In this document: positions 31,151-40,365 of the stretch, piece after piece | Layout of the letters: the number at the start of each line of letters is the position of its first letter | Numbering within the stretch: the first letter of the stretch is position 1 | Assembly (NCBI GenBank): GCA_904420045.1 | Contig: CAJFTY010000028.1 | Location: 24,915-88,914 of the forward strand | DNA from: Candidatus Metaruminococcus caecorum | Lineage (GTDB): Bacteria > Bacillota > Clostridia > Oscillospirales > Ruminococcaceae | Direction of reading: 5' to 3' | Length of the DNA stretch: 64,000 nucleotides | Made by a program: the position numbers and the translations under genes | The notes under the pieces: model-generated | Database searches by the model: none | Told to the model about the DNA's origin: nothing | What the model saw: the letters and a program-made list of their open reading frames with translations, nothing else

Positions 31151-32548
31151 ATGAAAAGCGAAGGCAGCAAATTGCAGGAAGAACTCTTTTACACCCAGAA
31201 GCACGCGTCCGAATTGCTCAGCGAGCAGCAGGTCAAAGACGCCGATCAGTTCTGCGAAGGATATCGGGCGTTTTTAGACAGCGCCAAAACCGAACGGGAG
31301 GCGGTCTGCACCGTCCTTAACCAGATTGAAAAGCTGGGCTATCAGCCCTTTGATCCGAAAAAATCTTATGTGCCGGGCGACCGGGTGTACCTAAACAACC
31401 GGGACAAGGCGATCATCCTGGCGGTGATCGGCTCTAGACCCATCGAGCAGGGCGTGCGGATCGCGGCGGCCCACATTGACTCCCCCCGTCTGGATTTAAA
31501 GCCCAATCCCCTGTACGAGGACAACCAGATCGCCCTGTTTAAAACCCACTACTACGGCGGAATCAAAAAATACCAGTGGCCCGCCATGCCTCTGTCCCTC
31601 CACGGTGTAATCATCAAGGGTGACGGACAAAAGGTGCAGGTAAACATTGGTGAGGACGACAACGACCCGGTGTTCTGCGTCACCGACCTGCTTCCCCACC
31701 TGGCGGGCGACCAGATGAAGCGTACCCTCAACGAGGGCGTCAAGGGCGAAGAACTCAACATCGTCATCGGCTCCCGGCCGTTTTTGGACGACGAAGCCAG
31801 CGAAAAGGTCAAGCTCAACATCATGAACATTCTCCACGAAAAATACGGCATTGTGGAAAAGGACTTTTTGTCTGCAGAGTTAGAAGCAGTCCCCGCGTAC
31901 AAAGCCCGGGACATCGGTTTTGACCGGAGCATGATCGGCTCTTACGGCCAGGACGACCGGGTGTGCGCCTACACCGCGCTGAAAGCTACCCTGGACTGCA
32001 AACCGGTTCCCGAGGCCACCGTGGTCACCATCCTCACCGACAAGGAAGAAACCGGCAGCGACGGAAACACCGGCCTTCACTCCGCGTATCTCAAGTACTT
32101 TATCGCGGACCTTGCCGCCACCTTCGGCCAGCAGGGACGCACGGTGCTGTCCCACTCCACCTGCCTGTCCGCCGACGTCAACGCCGCGTTTGACCCCACC
32201 TTCCCGGAGGTCAACGAAAAGCGCAACGCCGCGTATATCAATAAAGGCGTAGTGGTCACCAAATACACCGGCTCCCGGGGCAAGTCGGGAACCAGCGACG
32301 CCAGCGCGGAATTTATGGCAGAAGTACGCCGGGTGCTGGACAAAAACCACGTGGTCTGGCAAACCGGAGAGCTGGGCAAGGTGGATCAGGGCGGCGGCGG
32401 AACAGTCGCTCAGTATATCGCAAACCTCAACGTGGATGTGATCGACGTGGGCGTGCCGGTTCTGTCCATGCACTCTCCCTTCGAGATCGTCTCCAAGTTG
32501 GACACCTATATGGCCTATCAGGCGTTTTTGTGCTTCTTTAACGATTAA
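31151..32548 (+). CDS. M18 family aminopeptidase
   Basis: A 465-aa zinc aminopeptidase of the aspartyl aminopeptidase (M18) family. Metal-binding and catalytic segments are AAAHIDSPRLDLKP, GQDDRVCAYTAL, TDKEETGS (with the catalytic Glu pair) and the C-terminal VPVLSMHSPFEIVSKLD. It is cytoplasmic and removes N-terminal acidic or neutral residues from peptides. AAAGGA stands about eleven bases before the ATG. The terminator follows 13 bp after the stop. Confidence 0.92.
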   Translation: MKSEGSKLQEELFYTQKHASELLSEQQVKDADQFCEGYRAFLDSAKTEREAVCTVLNQIEKLGYQPFDPKKSYVPGDRVYLNNRDKAIILAVIGSRPIEQGVRIAAAHIDSPRLDLKPNPLYEDNQIALFKTHYYGGIKKYQWPAMPLSLHGVIIKGDGQKVQVNIGEDDNDPVFCVTDLLPHLAGDQMKRTLNEGVKGEELNIVIGSRPFLDDEASEKVKLNIMNILHEKYGIVEKDFLSAELEAVPAYKARDIGFDRSMIGSYGQDDRVCAYTALKATLDCKPVPEATVVTILTDKEETGSDGNTGLHSAYLKYFIADLAATFGQQGRTVLSHSTCLSADVNAAFDPTFPEVNEKRNAAYINKGVVVTKYTGSRGKSGTSDASAEFMAEVRRVLDKNHVVWQTGELGKVDQGGGGTVAQYIANLNVDVIDVGVPVLSMHSPFEIVSKLDTYMAYQAFLCFFND

Positions 32549-32561
32549 AATCTATATGCAC

Positions 32562-32605
32562 AAGGCCCCCTGTGGAGCTTATGCTCCCACAGGGGGCCTT
32601 TTCTT
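32562..32605 (+). terminator. Terminator after the M18 aminopeptidase
   Basis: AAGGCCCCCTGTGG / CCACAGGGGGCCTT, 14 bp, with an 11-nt loop, then TTCTTTTT. It ends the sua5-coaE-transglycosylase-aminopeptidase run and may also serve the convergent yfhO gene. Confidence 0.88.
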
Positions 32606-32626
32606 TTTCCCTTAAAACCGCAGCTG

Positions 32627-35251
32627 CTATGGTTTTTCTTTGGGCTCCTCCTGTCCCCGCAAAGAGACGGGAATCCCGCTGCTGGCCCGCCGCTTCCAGG
32701 AGAAGATCAGAAGCGCTGCTGCGAGTCCCAGACTAATCAGCGAGACCATTCCCCCTGTGAACAGCCCCGGAGGCGTATAGGACAGGGTGATTCGATGGTT
32801 CCCTTTTGTCAGAGGGATGGCCATTAAGGCTCCCGCAAAGCTTTGGGTTTCCACCTTTTCGTCGTCCACCAGCACCGTCCACCCCTTGTCGGCCGCAATG
32901 GAGGTAAACAGCACCCCGTCTTTCTGCGCGTCGACGGTTCCCTCGATTTTTGTGTCCGAGAAAGAGGAAATCTCAAGGGGAGCTTCCATCAGCCGGTCAT
33001 AGGCGGCCTGCCAGGCGGAGGTGTTGAGCTGGTACACCAGGGGAGCGGCAAATCCCGCGCTGTCTCCAGCAAGATCCAGAATCAGTTCCACCTGCTCACC
33101 TGGCTGAAACGATCCCAGCTGAAGCGTACAGGTAGTTTCGTTGGTGAACACATCCCCGACATCTACGCCGTTGACCCATGCGCGGCAGCGCTGTTTGACC
33201 GCCTGAGGAAATTCCACATAATACGGAGCGTCGCTCTGAGCTGTCAGTTTTAAAATCACCATTCCGGGCTGCCCGGCATCCTCTTTTTCATAGAGAACTC
33301 TGCCGTCTTTTTCCTCCTGGACCAGGTTGTAGGTTTCCACTGCAACATCCTCCACCGGGAGCAGGCAGTCGCTGTCCAGCCCTGTCATGGCGCGCACCAT
33401 GGCGTTTTGATTTTGCAGAGCGCCCTGCCCCAGTGTAAGAGATAAAATCTCCGTGTTGGCCATGTATCCCAGCGGAAGAGCGGTGGGATTTTGATAAAGG
33501 GAGATCTCCTGCTGACGGTCAAGCTGAGAATACAGCCCATTTCCGGGATATTTCGTCAAAAGATATTTGATTCCAAACAGGCTGTCGGTAACCACAGTGG
33601 AGCCGTAATCTGAACACCACATATGGTACTGGGCCATTCCCAGCAGTTCCAGCAGATCGTTGACCGCCCGGTTGTACACCGAGCTGTAGTGAGTAATGCC
33701 TTTGTAATGCAGCGTCATGGCGTCGTTTTTGCTGCGCTCAAAGGTCTTTCGCACCCGGTAAAAGGGTGCGGAATCCTGCCGGGCAGTCGTAAGAAGCGGC
33801 TGAAGCTGCGCCTGAAAATCGGTGTACTGATTCGCTTTTTTATAATGAAACTGCTTGTCCAGCCCGGTCACCATGCCGTCCGCATTGTAGGCGGCCTCCC
33901 CAGCGGAGATCAAAAACAGGGCGGCCATGAGCAATGGCGCTATCCGGGCCTTGTAGCGAAAACCCAAAAACAAAAGCGTATACAAAACCGCCAGCGCCAT
34001 GGTAACCCAAAAGCTTTCCCAAGAAAGAAGGGACTCCTCCCCCATCAGCTTGACGACGGTTCCTAAAACCGCAAAAACCGCCAGCGCCCCCAGAGCCTGC
34101 CACGCGCCGGCAGTTTTCAGCTCCAAAAAGGAACGATACGCCACCGAGATGGCAAAAAAGCAGCACACAAACGCATACCGATAGGGGAACCAGTTTGGAT
34201 ACTGGAACAAATGCCAGGCCATATCCGCCCATTTGAACACAAAGCTTACAAAAAACAACGTGAATATCCCCAGGGTGAACGCTTTTTCCCGGACGGAAAA
34301 CGCCCTGGAGAAAAAGTACAATAAAACAAGCAGCGTCACCGCGACCGAGCAGAAAATACTGGGCAGCCCGCTGTTTGTAATGCTATCGTAGTTTCCCGCA
34401 AACAGCTTGGCGATCAGCTCAGGAGAGTTAAAATTGATGATTCCAGGAGCGGTATAGTTGGAGCCGCCGATCTTTCCCGAGAACATGGACAAAAACGTGG
34501 GGAGTAAAAGCACCATGGCGATCCCCGCCGCCAGCAGTGCACAGCCGAAAAACCGAAGCCCCTTTCGGACGAATTCCCGGCGGGACAGGCCAAGCGCAAA
34601 AAAACGGTACAGAAAGTACAGCGCGCAGAAAATTCCCACCATGTAAGAGATGTAGTAGTTGGACACAAACAGCACCGACAGCCCGGTCACAAACAGCGCG
34701 CACTTGTTTTCCCGGAGGATTTTTTCTACGCCGATGAGCAGCACCGGGAGCCAAAACACGCCGTCCAGCCACATCAAAGACATGGAGTACACCACATTGT
34801 AAGACATCAGCGCGTAAAACACCGAAAAGATCACCACAGACAGATCACGCTTTTGGTGCATCCATCCGAGATACAGGGAAAAAGTCAGTCCGCACAGCCC
34901 CACTTTGATTAGGTTTAAAACCATCAGCGCTAGCTGGAGCTGGTCCGCTGGGAACAGCAGGGTAATCAGCGACAAAGGACTGGACAAATAATAGGCAAAG
35001 ACGCCGATGAAGTTCCCCCCCAGCCCCATGTTCCAGGAGTACAGAAGGCTGTCTTTGCCCAGCACCATCTCCCGCATGGCGGCAAAAAAGTCCACATACT
35101 GGGCGTCCATGTCCATAATCAGCACCGATTTGTCCCCAAAGGGCGTCATCCCGAACAGGGCGTAGATCCCCAGCAGGATTCCCGCCGGGATCAAAAAGGC
35201 CGCGGCCGCCGTCATCAGCGTATGTTTCAGTGCTGTATGTTGTTTGTGCAT
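32627..35251 (-). CDS. YfhO family large membrane protein
   Basis: An 874-aa membrane protein with about twelve hydrophobic helices in the first 500 residues and a large beta-rich extracytoplasmic region near the C-terminus. A final helix and a basic tail end the protein. The early GDKSVLIMDMDAQYVDFFAAMR and WNMGLGGNFIGVFAYYLSSP are YfhO hallmarks. YfhO proteins resemble GT-C glycosyltransferases and are linked to glycosylation of lipoteichoic acid or other surface polymers. The start is ATG 35251 with AAAGGAGGG; the track start is 31 codons longer. It follows the U32 gene by 16 bp. Confidence 0.88.
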   Translation of the reverse strand: MHKQHTALKHTLMTAAAAFLIPAGILLGIYALFGMTPFGDKSVLIMDMDAQYVDFFAAMREMVLGKDSLLYSWNMGLGGNFIGVFAYYLSSPLSLITLLFPADQLQLALMVLNLIKVGLCGLTFSLYLGWMHQKRDLSVVIFSVFYALMSYNVVYSMSLMWLDGVFWLPVLLIGVEKILRENKCALFVTGLSVLFVSNYYISYMVGIFCALYFLYRFFALGLSRREFVRKGLRFFGCALLAAGIAMVLLLPTFLSMFSGKIGGSNYTAPGIINFNSPELIAKLFAGNYDSITNSGLPSIFCSVAVTLLVLLYFFSRAFSVREKAFTLGIFTLFFVSFVFKWADMAWHLFQYPNWFPYRYAFVCCFFAISVAYRSFLELKTAGAWQALGALAVFAVLGTVVKLMGEESLLSWESFWVTMALAVLYTLLFLGFRYKARIAPLLMAALFLISAGEAAYNADGMVTGLDKQFHYKKANQYTDFQAQLQPLLTTARQDSAPFYRVRKTFERSKNDAMTLHYKGITHYSSVYNRAVNDLLELLGMAQYHMWCSDYGSTVVTDSLFGIKYLLTKYPGNGLYSQLDRQQEISLYQNPTALPLGYMANTEILSLTLGQGALQNQNAMVRAMTGLDSDCLLPVEDVAVETYNLVQEEKDGRVLYEKEDAGQPGMVILKLTAQSDAPYYVEFPQAVKQRCRAWVNGVDVGDVFTNETTCTLQLGSFQPGEQVELILDLAGDSAGFAAPLVYQLNTSAWQAAYDRLMEAPLEISSFSDTKIEGTVDAQKDGVLFTSIAADKGWTVLVDDEKVETQSFAGALMAIPLTKGNHRITLSYTPPGLFTGGMVSLISLGLAAALLIFSWKRRASSGIPVSLRGQEEPKEKP

Positions 35252-35267
35252 GGGTGTTTCCCTCCTT

Positions 35268-36503
35268 TTATCGCTGGGATCCCTGCTCTTTTTCCTTGCG
35301 GATGATCGCTCCGGGAACTGCCTCCCGGGCAGATTCCAGTTCAAAGGTCATCTGCGCGTGGCAGGTGTTTTCGATAGGCTGGCCGGCTTCGTCGTAAAGC
35401 GCCTGCGCTGTCAGGGAAAACGGAGGCTTGCCCGGTTCTAATACCTCCAGGACGTCACCCTTTTCAATCTTATTTCGCTGGGAGCAGACAAGCCTGCCAT
35501 CCCGGTAGGAGGTAACCACTGCGGCCACGTCGTACCGCCGTTCGTATCCGCCGTTTTCGTAGTACTGCCCGTTGTCGATGGGGCCGTAGAAAAATCCCGT
35601 GCAGTAGCGGCGGTGGCTGACCTTGTCCACCTCTTCCCGAATCCAGGATGGAAGGACAAACTCCCCTTCCGATCTTAGAAAGTGATCCACCGCGCACCGG
35701 TAGGCGTTGACCACCACCGACACGTAATAGGAGGACTTGGCCCTCCCCTCGATTTTAAAGCTGGTAATTCCCGCTTTGCACAGGTCGTCGATATGCTCAA
35801 TCATGCAAAGATCCTTGGCATTGAGGATGTAGCTCCCCTTTTCATCCTCGTACACCGGGAAAAACTGGCCGGGCCGTTTTTCCTCCATCAGGTGATAGCC
35901 CCAGCGGCAGGGCTGGGCGCATTCGCCCCGGTTGGCGTCCCGCCCCACGATGTAGTTGGACAAAAGGCACCGCCCGGAAAAGGACATGCACATGGCTCCG
36001 TGGACAAACGCTTCAATTTCAAGATCCGGGGGCGTGTTGTCCCGGATTTCCTTGATTTCTGCAAGGCTTAACTCCCGGGCCAGCACCACCCGTCTTGCCC
36101 CCAGTTCATAAAAAGCGTTGGCCGAGGCGTAGTTGACGATCCCCGCCTGGGTGGAGATGTGGATTTCCAACTCCGGAACGATTTGCTTTGCCTGCATCAG
36201 AACCCCGATGTCCGAAAGAATCAGCGCGTCCACGCCGGCCCGGCGGGCGTTTATTAAAAACTCGGGAAGTTCGGAAAGCTCCTGATTCCTGGGCAGAGTG
36301 TTGCAGGTCAGATAGACCTTGACACCATGGGCGTGAGCGTATTCCACTGCCCCCGGCAGACTTTCCCGGTTAAAATTCGCAGGGGAGGCCCGCATGCCAA
36401 AGCGTTCTCCTCCCAAATACACCGCATCCGCGCCAAAGCGGACGGCGGCCTCCAGCCGCTCCCGGTCCCCTGCGGGAGCCAGGATCTCCGGTTTGATGTT
36501 CAA
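35268..36503 (-). CDS. U32 family peptidase / RlhA-YhbU-like iron-sulfur protein
   Basis: A 411-aa protein of the U32 family. The N-terminal PEILAPAGDRERLEAAVRFGADAVYLG is the family signature. The cysteine cluster CMSFSGRCLLSNY...GECAQPCRW in the middle is typical of members now known to act in prephenate-dependent 23S rRNA or tRNA hydroxylation rather than proteolysis. I favour the TTG at 36501-36503, with AGGCGG eight bases upstream; the GTG at 36512 is the alternative. It is probably co-transcribed with yfhO. Confidence 0.85.
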   Translation of the reverse strand: MNIKPEILAPAGDRERLEAAVRFGADAVYLGGERFGMRASPANFNRESLPGAVEYAHAHGVKVYLTCNTLPRNQELSELPEFLINARRAGVDALILSDIGVLMQAKQIVPELEIHISTQAGIVNYASANAFYELGARRVVLARELSLAEIKEIRDNTPPDLEIEAFVHGAMCMSFSGRCLLSNYIVGRDANRGECAQPCRWGYHLMEEKRPGQFFPVYEDEKGSYILNAKDLCMIEHIDDLCKAGITSFKIEGRAKSSYYVSVVVNAYRCAVDHFLRSEGEFVLPSWIREEVDKVSHRRYCTGFFYGPIDNGQYYENGGYERRYDVAAVVTSYRDGRLVCSQRNKIEKGDVLEVLEPGKPPFSLTAQALYDEAGQPIENTCHAQMTFELESAREAVPGAIIRKEKEQGSQR

Positions 36504-36562
36504 AGGGATCACCGCCTTTTGTAGGATGGACGTTTCCGCCTGAAAAGGCGGTTACACAAGGA

Positions 36563-36600
36563 CAAAAGGCAGTCCGTCCCGCAGGCCGGATTGCCTTTTG
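36563..36600 (-). terminator. Terminator between mltG and the U32 gene
   Basis: CAAAAGGCAGTCCG / CGGATTGCCTTTTG, 14 pairs with one G-U and a 10-nt loop, 40 bp past the mltG stop. Confidence 0.7.
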
Positions 36601-36639
36601 CGCGCTTAGAATACATTTTTTGTTAATTTAAAACCGGAT

Positions 36640-37905
36640 TTACCGCAGCCCTGCCTTGCGCAGGTTTTTATTGTGCTGCTGTAAGGTTTTCGCGTAGAAG
36701 AATTCCCGCGTGTCCAAATTGGAGCAGAAGTAGAAATAATCGTTGTCCTCGGGATACAGTGCCGCCTTGATGGCGTCTAATCCGGGATTGCAGATTGCTC
36801 CCGGCGGCAGCCCCGCTCCCTCGTAGGTATTGTAAGCCTTGTACATTTCCTGGTTGTCCAGCTTGTCATAGGGCTTGATGTAATCCTCCACATACTTGCG
36901 GGTGGGGTCGCTTTCCAGCTTGGGAAACTTGTCGGGATTATCCAACCGGTTGTAGAACACGCCCGCCACCTTTTTCATCTGCGCGGGGTCGCCCGCCTCC
37001 GCCTGGATAATCGAGGCCAGCGTGATGGTTTCTTCCAGCGTCATATCCAGTTCCTCCATGCGTCCCCACAGGTCGGAGGTGATTTTTTTGTCAAAGTTGG
37101 TAAGAATGGTCTTTGCCACCAGCTCCGGCGACTGTCCCTTATAAAACTCATAGGTGTCTGGGAACACAAATCCTTCAATCCGGTGGAACTTTTTGGCGCT
37201 GTTGCTCACGTGCTGTTCAAACGTCAGGCCGAAGGTCTGCTTGTTAATGGTGGAGATAAAGTCCTCGCTGGAACAGATTTTCGCGTCTTGAAGGGCTTTT
37301 GCCGCATCCTGAAGGGTTTCCCCTTCTTTGATAGTAATCTTTACTGTATCGGGCTTTTCCACATTCTGTTGAAGCTCGGAAATGATTTCCTCATAGGGCA
37401 TTTTGCTGTTGAGGTTAAAAATTCCGTACTGGAACTTACTGTCCTCGCCGCCCATATGGGCGACAAACCGGAACAGCCATGCGTGGTTGATTACGCCGTT
37501 TTTCTCCAAAAGCTCCGCAATTTCCTTAGTGCTGGAATTGCGCTCCACCACTACCTGAATGTCTTTATCCGGTTTATTCAGCGCCATAATGTCGCTGAAG
37601 GTCATGAGGATCAGGCCCGCCAACAAGATGGAAACGCCCACGATGATCCCTGAAAAGGCGATCAGCCAGCCGACGCTTTTTTTCTTCTTTTTCTTTTTCC
37701 CAGCTGTTTTTTTCGGCTTGACAGGCTCCTCCGGCGGGGCGTCCAGCGCGTCCTCGTCCAGGTTTAAGACGAACTTCGGCTTTTCTTCCTGCCCGTCCTG
37801 CACAGGTGTTTCCCGCCCGGTGTCTGCGCTTTGTTCTTCCGGAACCGGCTCCCCGGCGGGTTGTTCATTTGTGTTCAAGTCTTTGTCCTTCTGGTTTTCG
37901 TCCAC
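36640..37905 (-). CDS. mltG: Endolytic transglycosylase MltG
   Basis: A membrane-bound enzyme that cuts nascent glycan strands and so sets peptidoglycan chain length. The 421-aa protein has an acidic cytoplasmic head (about 60 residues), a lysine run KKTAGKKKKKKK, one transmembrane helix (about residues 79-104), then a LysM-like part and the YceG domain. The catalytic Glu lies in ASIIQAEAGD, and the conserved ESDPT and NTYEGAGLPPGAI(C)NPG follow. The start is a GTG with only AAAGAG upstream. The acidic head is longer than in E. coli. Confidence 0.93.
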   Translation of the reverse strand: MDENQKDKDLNTNEQPAGEPVPEEQSADTGRETPVQDGQEEKPKFVLNLDEDALDAPPEEPVKPKKTAGKKKKKKKSVGWLIAFSGIIVGVSILLAGLILMTFSDIMALNKPDKDIQVVVERNSSTKEIAELLEKNGVINHAWLFRFVAHMGGEDSKFQYGIFNLNSKMPYEEIISELQQNVEKPDTVKITIKEGETLQDAAKALQDAKICSSEDFISTINKQTFGLTFEQHVSNSAKKFHRIEGFVFPDTYEFYKGQSPELVAKTILTNFDKKITSDLWGRMEELDMTLEETITLASIIQAEAGDPAQMKKVAGVFYNRLDNPDKFPKLESDPTRKYVEDYIKPYDKLDNQEMYKAYNTYEGAGLPPGAICNPGLDAIKAALYPEDNDYFYFCSNLDTREFFYAKTLQQHNKNLRKAGLR

Positions 37906-38097
37906 GTCATTCGCTCTTTTCTCCCCTTCCCCTCGGGAAAAAAGCTCCTTTCTCGCATATAGTCCGATTCCGGCCGCGCCGGAAAGGTAAGCCTTGCGGC
38001 CCCGGCCCGGGAACAGGCCGGATGAAGCTGCGAAGTCCGCAATCGGCCGCTGCGGCCCGCAGTGTCCATTGTATAAAAAGATTTTTCAATCACAGTA

Positions 38098-38125
38098 ACC
38101 AAACACACCGGTTTTACATAGGATA
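38098..38125 (+). promoter_or_regulatory. Candidate sigma-K-type promoter of the 25-aa gene
   Basis: AC (38098-38099), 17 bp, CATAGGATA (38117-38125) matches the sigma-K consensus AC-N16/17-CATAnnnTA. The start point would be about 25 bp before ATG 38155. Confidence 0.45.
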
Positions 38126-38154
38126 GAGCAAAACATTGAAACGAGGTGAACGCA

Positions 38155-38232
38155 ATGTGTGGAAACGGTTTTGGCGGTAACTGCACTTGGATCATCCTGT
38201 TGATCCTGGTCTTTGTTTGCTGCTGTGATTAA
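38155..38232 (+). CDS. 25-aa YjcZ-like sporulation-type miniprotein
   Basis: Far below the track cutoff. It reads MCGNGFGGNCTWIILLILVF and ends VCCCD. A Gly/Asn/Cys-rich head, a single hydrophobic helix and a cysteine-rich end match the YjcZ-type small proteins of sporulating Firmicutes. GAGGTG lies six bases before the ATG. A CATAnnnTA motif upstream fits mother-cell sigma-K control. It sits alone, opposite in strand to its neighbours. The role is probably in the spore coat or membrane, by analogy only. Confidence 0.7.
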   Translation: MCGNGFGGNCTWIILLILVFVCCCD

Positions 38233-38362
38233 CCCTTTATACATCGCATTCGTAAGCAAAATTTTACTCGATGACTCACATCCTCCGTACGGCGGCGCTC
38301 CCTCATCCAGGGGGGCGCTTTCGCCGTTTGGAGATCCTTTGGCATTGCAACGTTCCAATGGA

Positions 38363-38944
38363 TTAAAAACGCTTCACGTATTTTTCGGTGACCAGGATAT
38401 CCACCGCCCGGTCGTACCGTCCGTGAGGCAGTAGGTTGCGCATACAGCAATTGTAGCAGATCCCAGCGGTTTTTCCGGGAAAATCCGCTAAAAAGCGGTC
38501 GTAATATCCTTTTCCATAGCCCAGGCGAAATCCCTGCATATCAAATCCCAGGCCGGGGACAATACAAAACGCCTCCCGAAAGTCTGCAAGTTTTTCACAT
38601 CGGTCCGGGACAGGCTCCAGCACCGAAAAGGTACAGGGCTCCAGGTCGTCCATGGAGCGGATGAGGTAAAAATCCATCCGGCTGGTGCCGTCAATGCAGC
38701 GGGGAACAGCGACTCTTTTTCCCTGCTCCAGCGCATGGAGAATCAACCGGTGGGTGTCCACCTCGATGGGGGTGGACACAAAGCACAGAAACAGCTTCGC
38801 CGTCCGGTATTCCTCCAGGGCGGTCACCTTCTGAAAAATGCCCTGATCCTTTTGCTGCTTTTGGGCGGAGGTCATCTCCCTGCGGAGCTGTTTAAACTGA
38901 TCCCGCAGAGCTTTTTTCACCTGGCGGATGTCTACTTTTCCCAT
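38363..38944 (-). CDS. 5-formyltetrahydrofolate cyclo-ligase
   Basis: A 193-aa enzyme converting 5-formyl-THF and ATP to 5,10-methenyl-THF. Landmarks are the N-terminal KKALRDQFKQLRREM, the substrate region VSTPIEVDTHRLI and the nucleotide-binding signature GFRLGYGKGYYDRFL. The C-terminus ends near LVTEKYVKRF. The start codon overlaps the last 13 bases of the DJ-1-like gene, so the two are coupled. Confidence 0.92.
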   Translation of the reverse strand: MGKVDIRQVKKALRDQFKQLRREMTSAQKQQKDQGIFQKVTALEEYRTAKLFLCFVSTPIEVDTHRLILHALEQGKRVAVPRCIDGTSRMDFYLIRSMDDLEPCTFSVLEPVPDRCEKLADFREAFCIVPGLGFDMQGFRLGYGKGYYDRFLADFPGKTAGICYNCCMRNLLPHGRYDRAVDILVTEKYVKRF

Positions 38945-39477
38945 TGCACCGCCGCCTCAATCGCTGCGGCACGCTCCCGGCCGCAAAGCTGTTCAATCAG
39001 GGCGAAGGCAAACAAATTGGCCGCACCTGCTCCCTTGCCTGTAACAATTCTACCGTCTACGCACACCGGATCAGACACCACCTGCGCGCCTGTAAGCTCC
39101 CCTTCAAAACCGGGATAACAGGTCGCCTTTTTGCCCTGTAAAAGCCCCTTGTGCCCCAACACAGAGGGCGCGGCGCAGATTGCTCCGATCACCGCCCCCT
39201 GCTTTACCGCGGTCTTTAGAGCGCGTTCCACAAAAGGAGACTGGTCCAGGTGTTTGGTGCCGGGCATGCCGCCGGGCAGGACAACCATATCCATATCCTC
39301 CAGTTGGCACTGGTCATCGGAACAGTCGCACTGCACCGTGATCCCATGAGAGCCGGTGACGCTGCTCCCGCCAATCCCCACCATGACGACGTTTACCCCG
39401 TCGCAGCGGCGCAGATAATCCACAGGAGTCAATGCCTCCACCTCTTCAAACCCGTTTGCCAGCAGTACATATACCAT
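38932..39477 (-). CDS. DJ-1/PfpI family protein
   Basis: A 181-aa class I glutamine-amidotransferase-fold protein. The opening YVLLANGFEEVEALTPVDYLRR provides the conserved Glu, VVLPGGMPG follows, and the nucleophile elbow is ICAAPSVLG. This matches the YajL/ThiJ-type branch, proposed to act as a chaperone or protein deglycase. AGGAGG lies ten bases before the ATG. The gene is coupled to the folate cyclo-ligase. Confidence 0.9.
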   Translation of the reverse strand: MVYVLLANGFEEVEALTPVDYLRRCDGVNVVMVGIGGSSVTGSHGITVQCDCSDDQCQLEDMDMVVLPGGMPGTKHLDQSPFVERALKTAVKQGAVIGAICAAPSVLGHKGLLQGKKATCYPGFEGELTGAQVVSDPVCVDGRIVTGKGAGAANLFAFALIEQLCGRERAAAIEAAVQWEK

Positions 39478-39500
39478 CTGTCGTTCGCCTCCTGTCCATC

Positions 39501-40361
39501 TTAATCATCCAGCATACATCCCATGTAAGGCGCCCGGGGTAAGGCCTCCAGCGCCTGGGAAAGCCTGGAGGACAAACACCGCAGCATCCCGTAAGGCGCG
39601 CCTTCCGTGCGGGAAGGCGCATAGTCCGCCGAAAGTGCCGACCGTGCAGATTCTTCCCGAAGCAAAGCGGATAAAAAAGCCGCACGTGCTGCGCCGGACG
39701 CGTTGGATTCCGCTAGCGCAGTCTTCTTTCCTATCATATAACAAACCCCATAGGATTGTCCAGATTTATCCTGAAATTTTAACATTTTTCCCCCGGAAAA
39801 ACGCAGTTCTTTGTATACATAGCGCGCCAGATCCTCCCCGTGTTCCACAAAAGCCGGGAACGAGGCCGCATACTCGCGGCGCCTCTGCAAAAATTCCGCA
39901 AAGGATAGATCTGTGAGCACTCCGTCTACATCCAAATCCTGTTCGTTCAGACGAACGTTTTCCACACGGCGGTAAAATCGGGTGGAAAACCCTAATTTTT
40001 CATAAAACCCGAACAGCCCCATCGAACCGGGGATCAGCACAATCCCCTGATCTCCCCGGGCCGCGCAGTACCGGCCGACCTCCTCCATCAGGCGGCGCAT
40101 ACAGCCCTGCCCCTGAAATTCCGGCAGGGTGGCCGCCGCGTAGACATATTGCAGAGGGAACACCTGTTCCCCCACCCGCAGGGAGCAGGAAAACAGCCGC
40201 ATCATGGCGGCGATGGTTCCATTCAGGCGCAGCACTGGCGTTTGATCTGGGGCAAACGCCGTGTCAAAATAAAAGTTGATGTACCGGTCGTCGTCCCCAA
40301 AGCATTGTTTCCAGATGTGAAAAAGCTCCGCCCGGTCGTCTGGACGCGCAAATGTAAGCAT
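39501..40361 (-). CDS. GNAT family N-acetyltransferase
   Basis: A 286-aa acetyltransferase with the acetyl-CoA-binding motif ATLPEFQGQGCMRRLMEEV (about residues 77-95) in the first half. The second half is less conserved, giving an Eis-like two-domain length. The start has GGAG seven bases upstream, and the ATG is four bases from the stop of the DUF2156 gene. Acceptor unknown; small amines, aminoglycosides or protein amino groups are possible. Confidence 0.82.
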   Translation of the reverse strand: MLTFARPDDRAELFHIWKQCFGDDDRYINFYFDTAFAPDQTPVLRLNGTIAAMMRLFSCSLRVGEQVFPLQYVYAAATLPEFQGQGCMRRLMEEVGRYCAARGDQGIVLIPGSMGLFGFYEKLGFSTRFYRRVENVRLNEQDLDVDGVLTDLSFAEFLQRRREYAASFPAFVEHGEDLARYVYKELRFSGGKMLKFQDKSGQSYGVCYMIGKKTALAESNASGAARAAFLSALLREESARSALSADYAPSRTEGAPYGMLRCLSSRLSQALEALPRAPYMGCMLDD

Positions 40362-40365
40362 AGCG

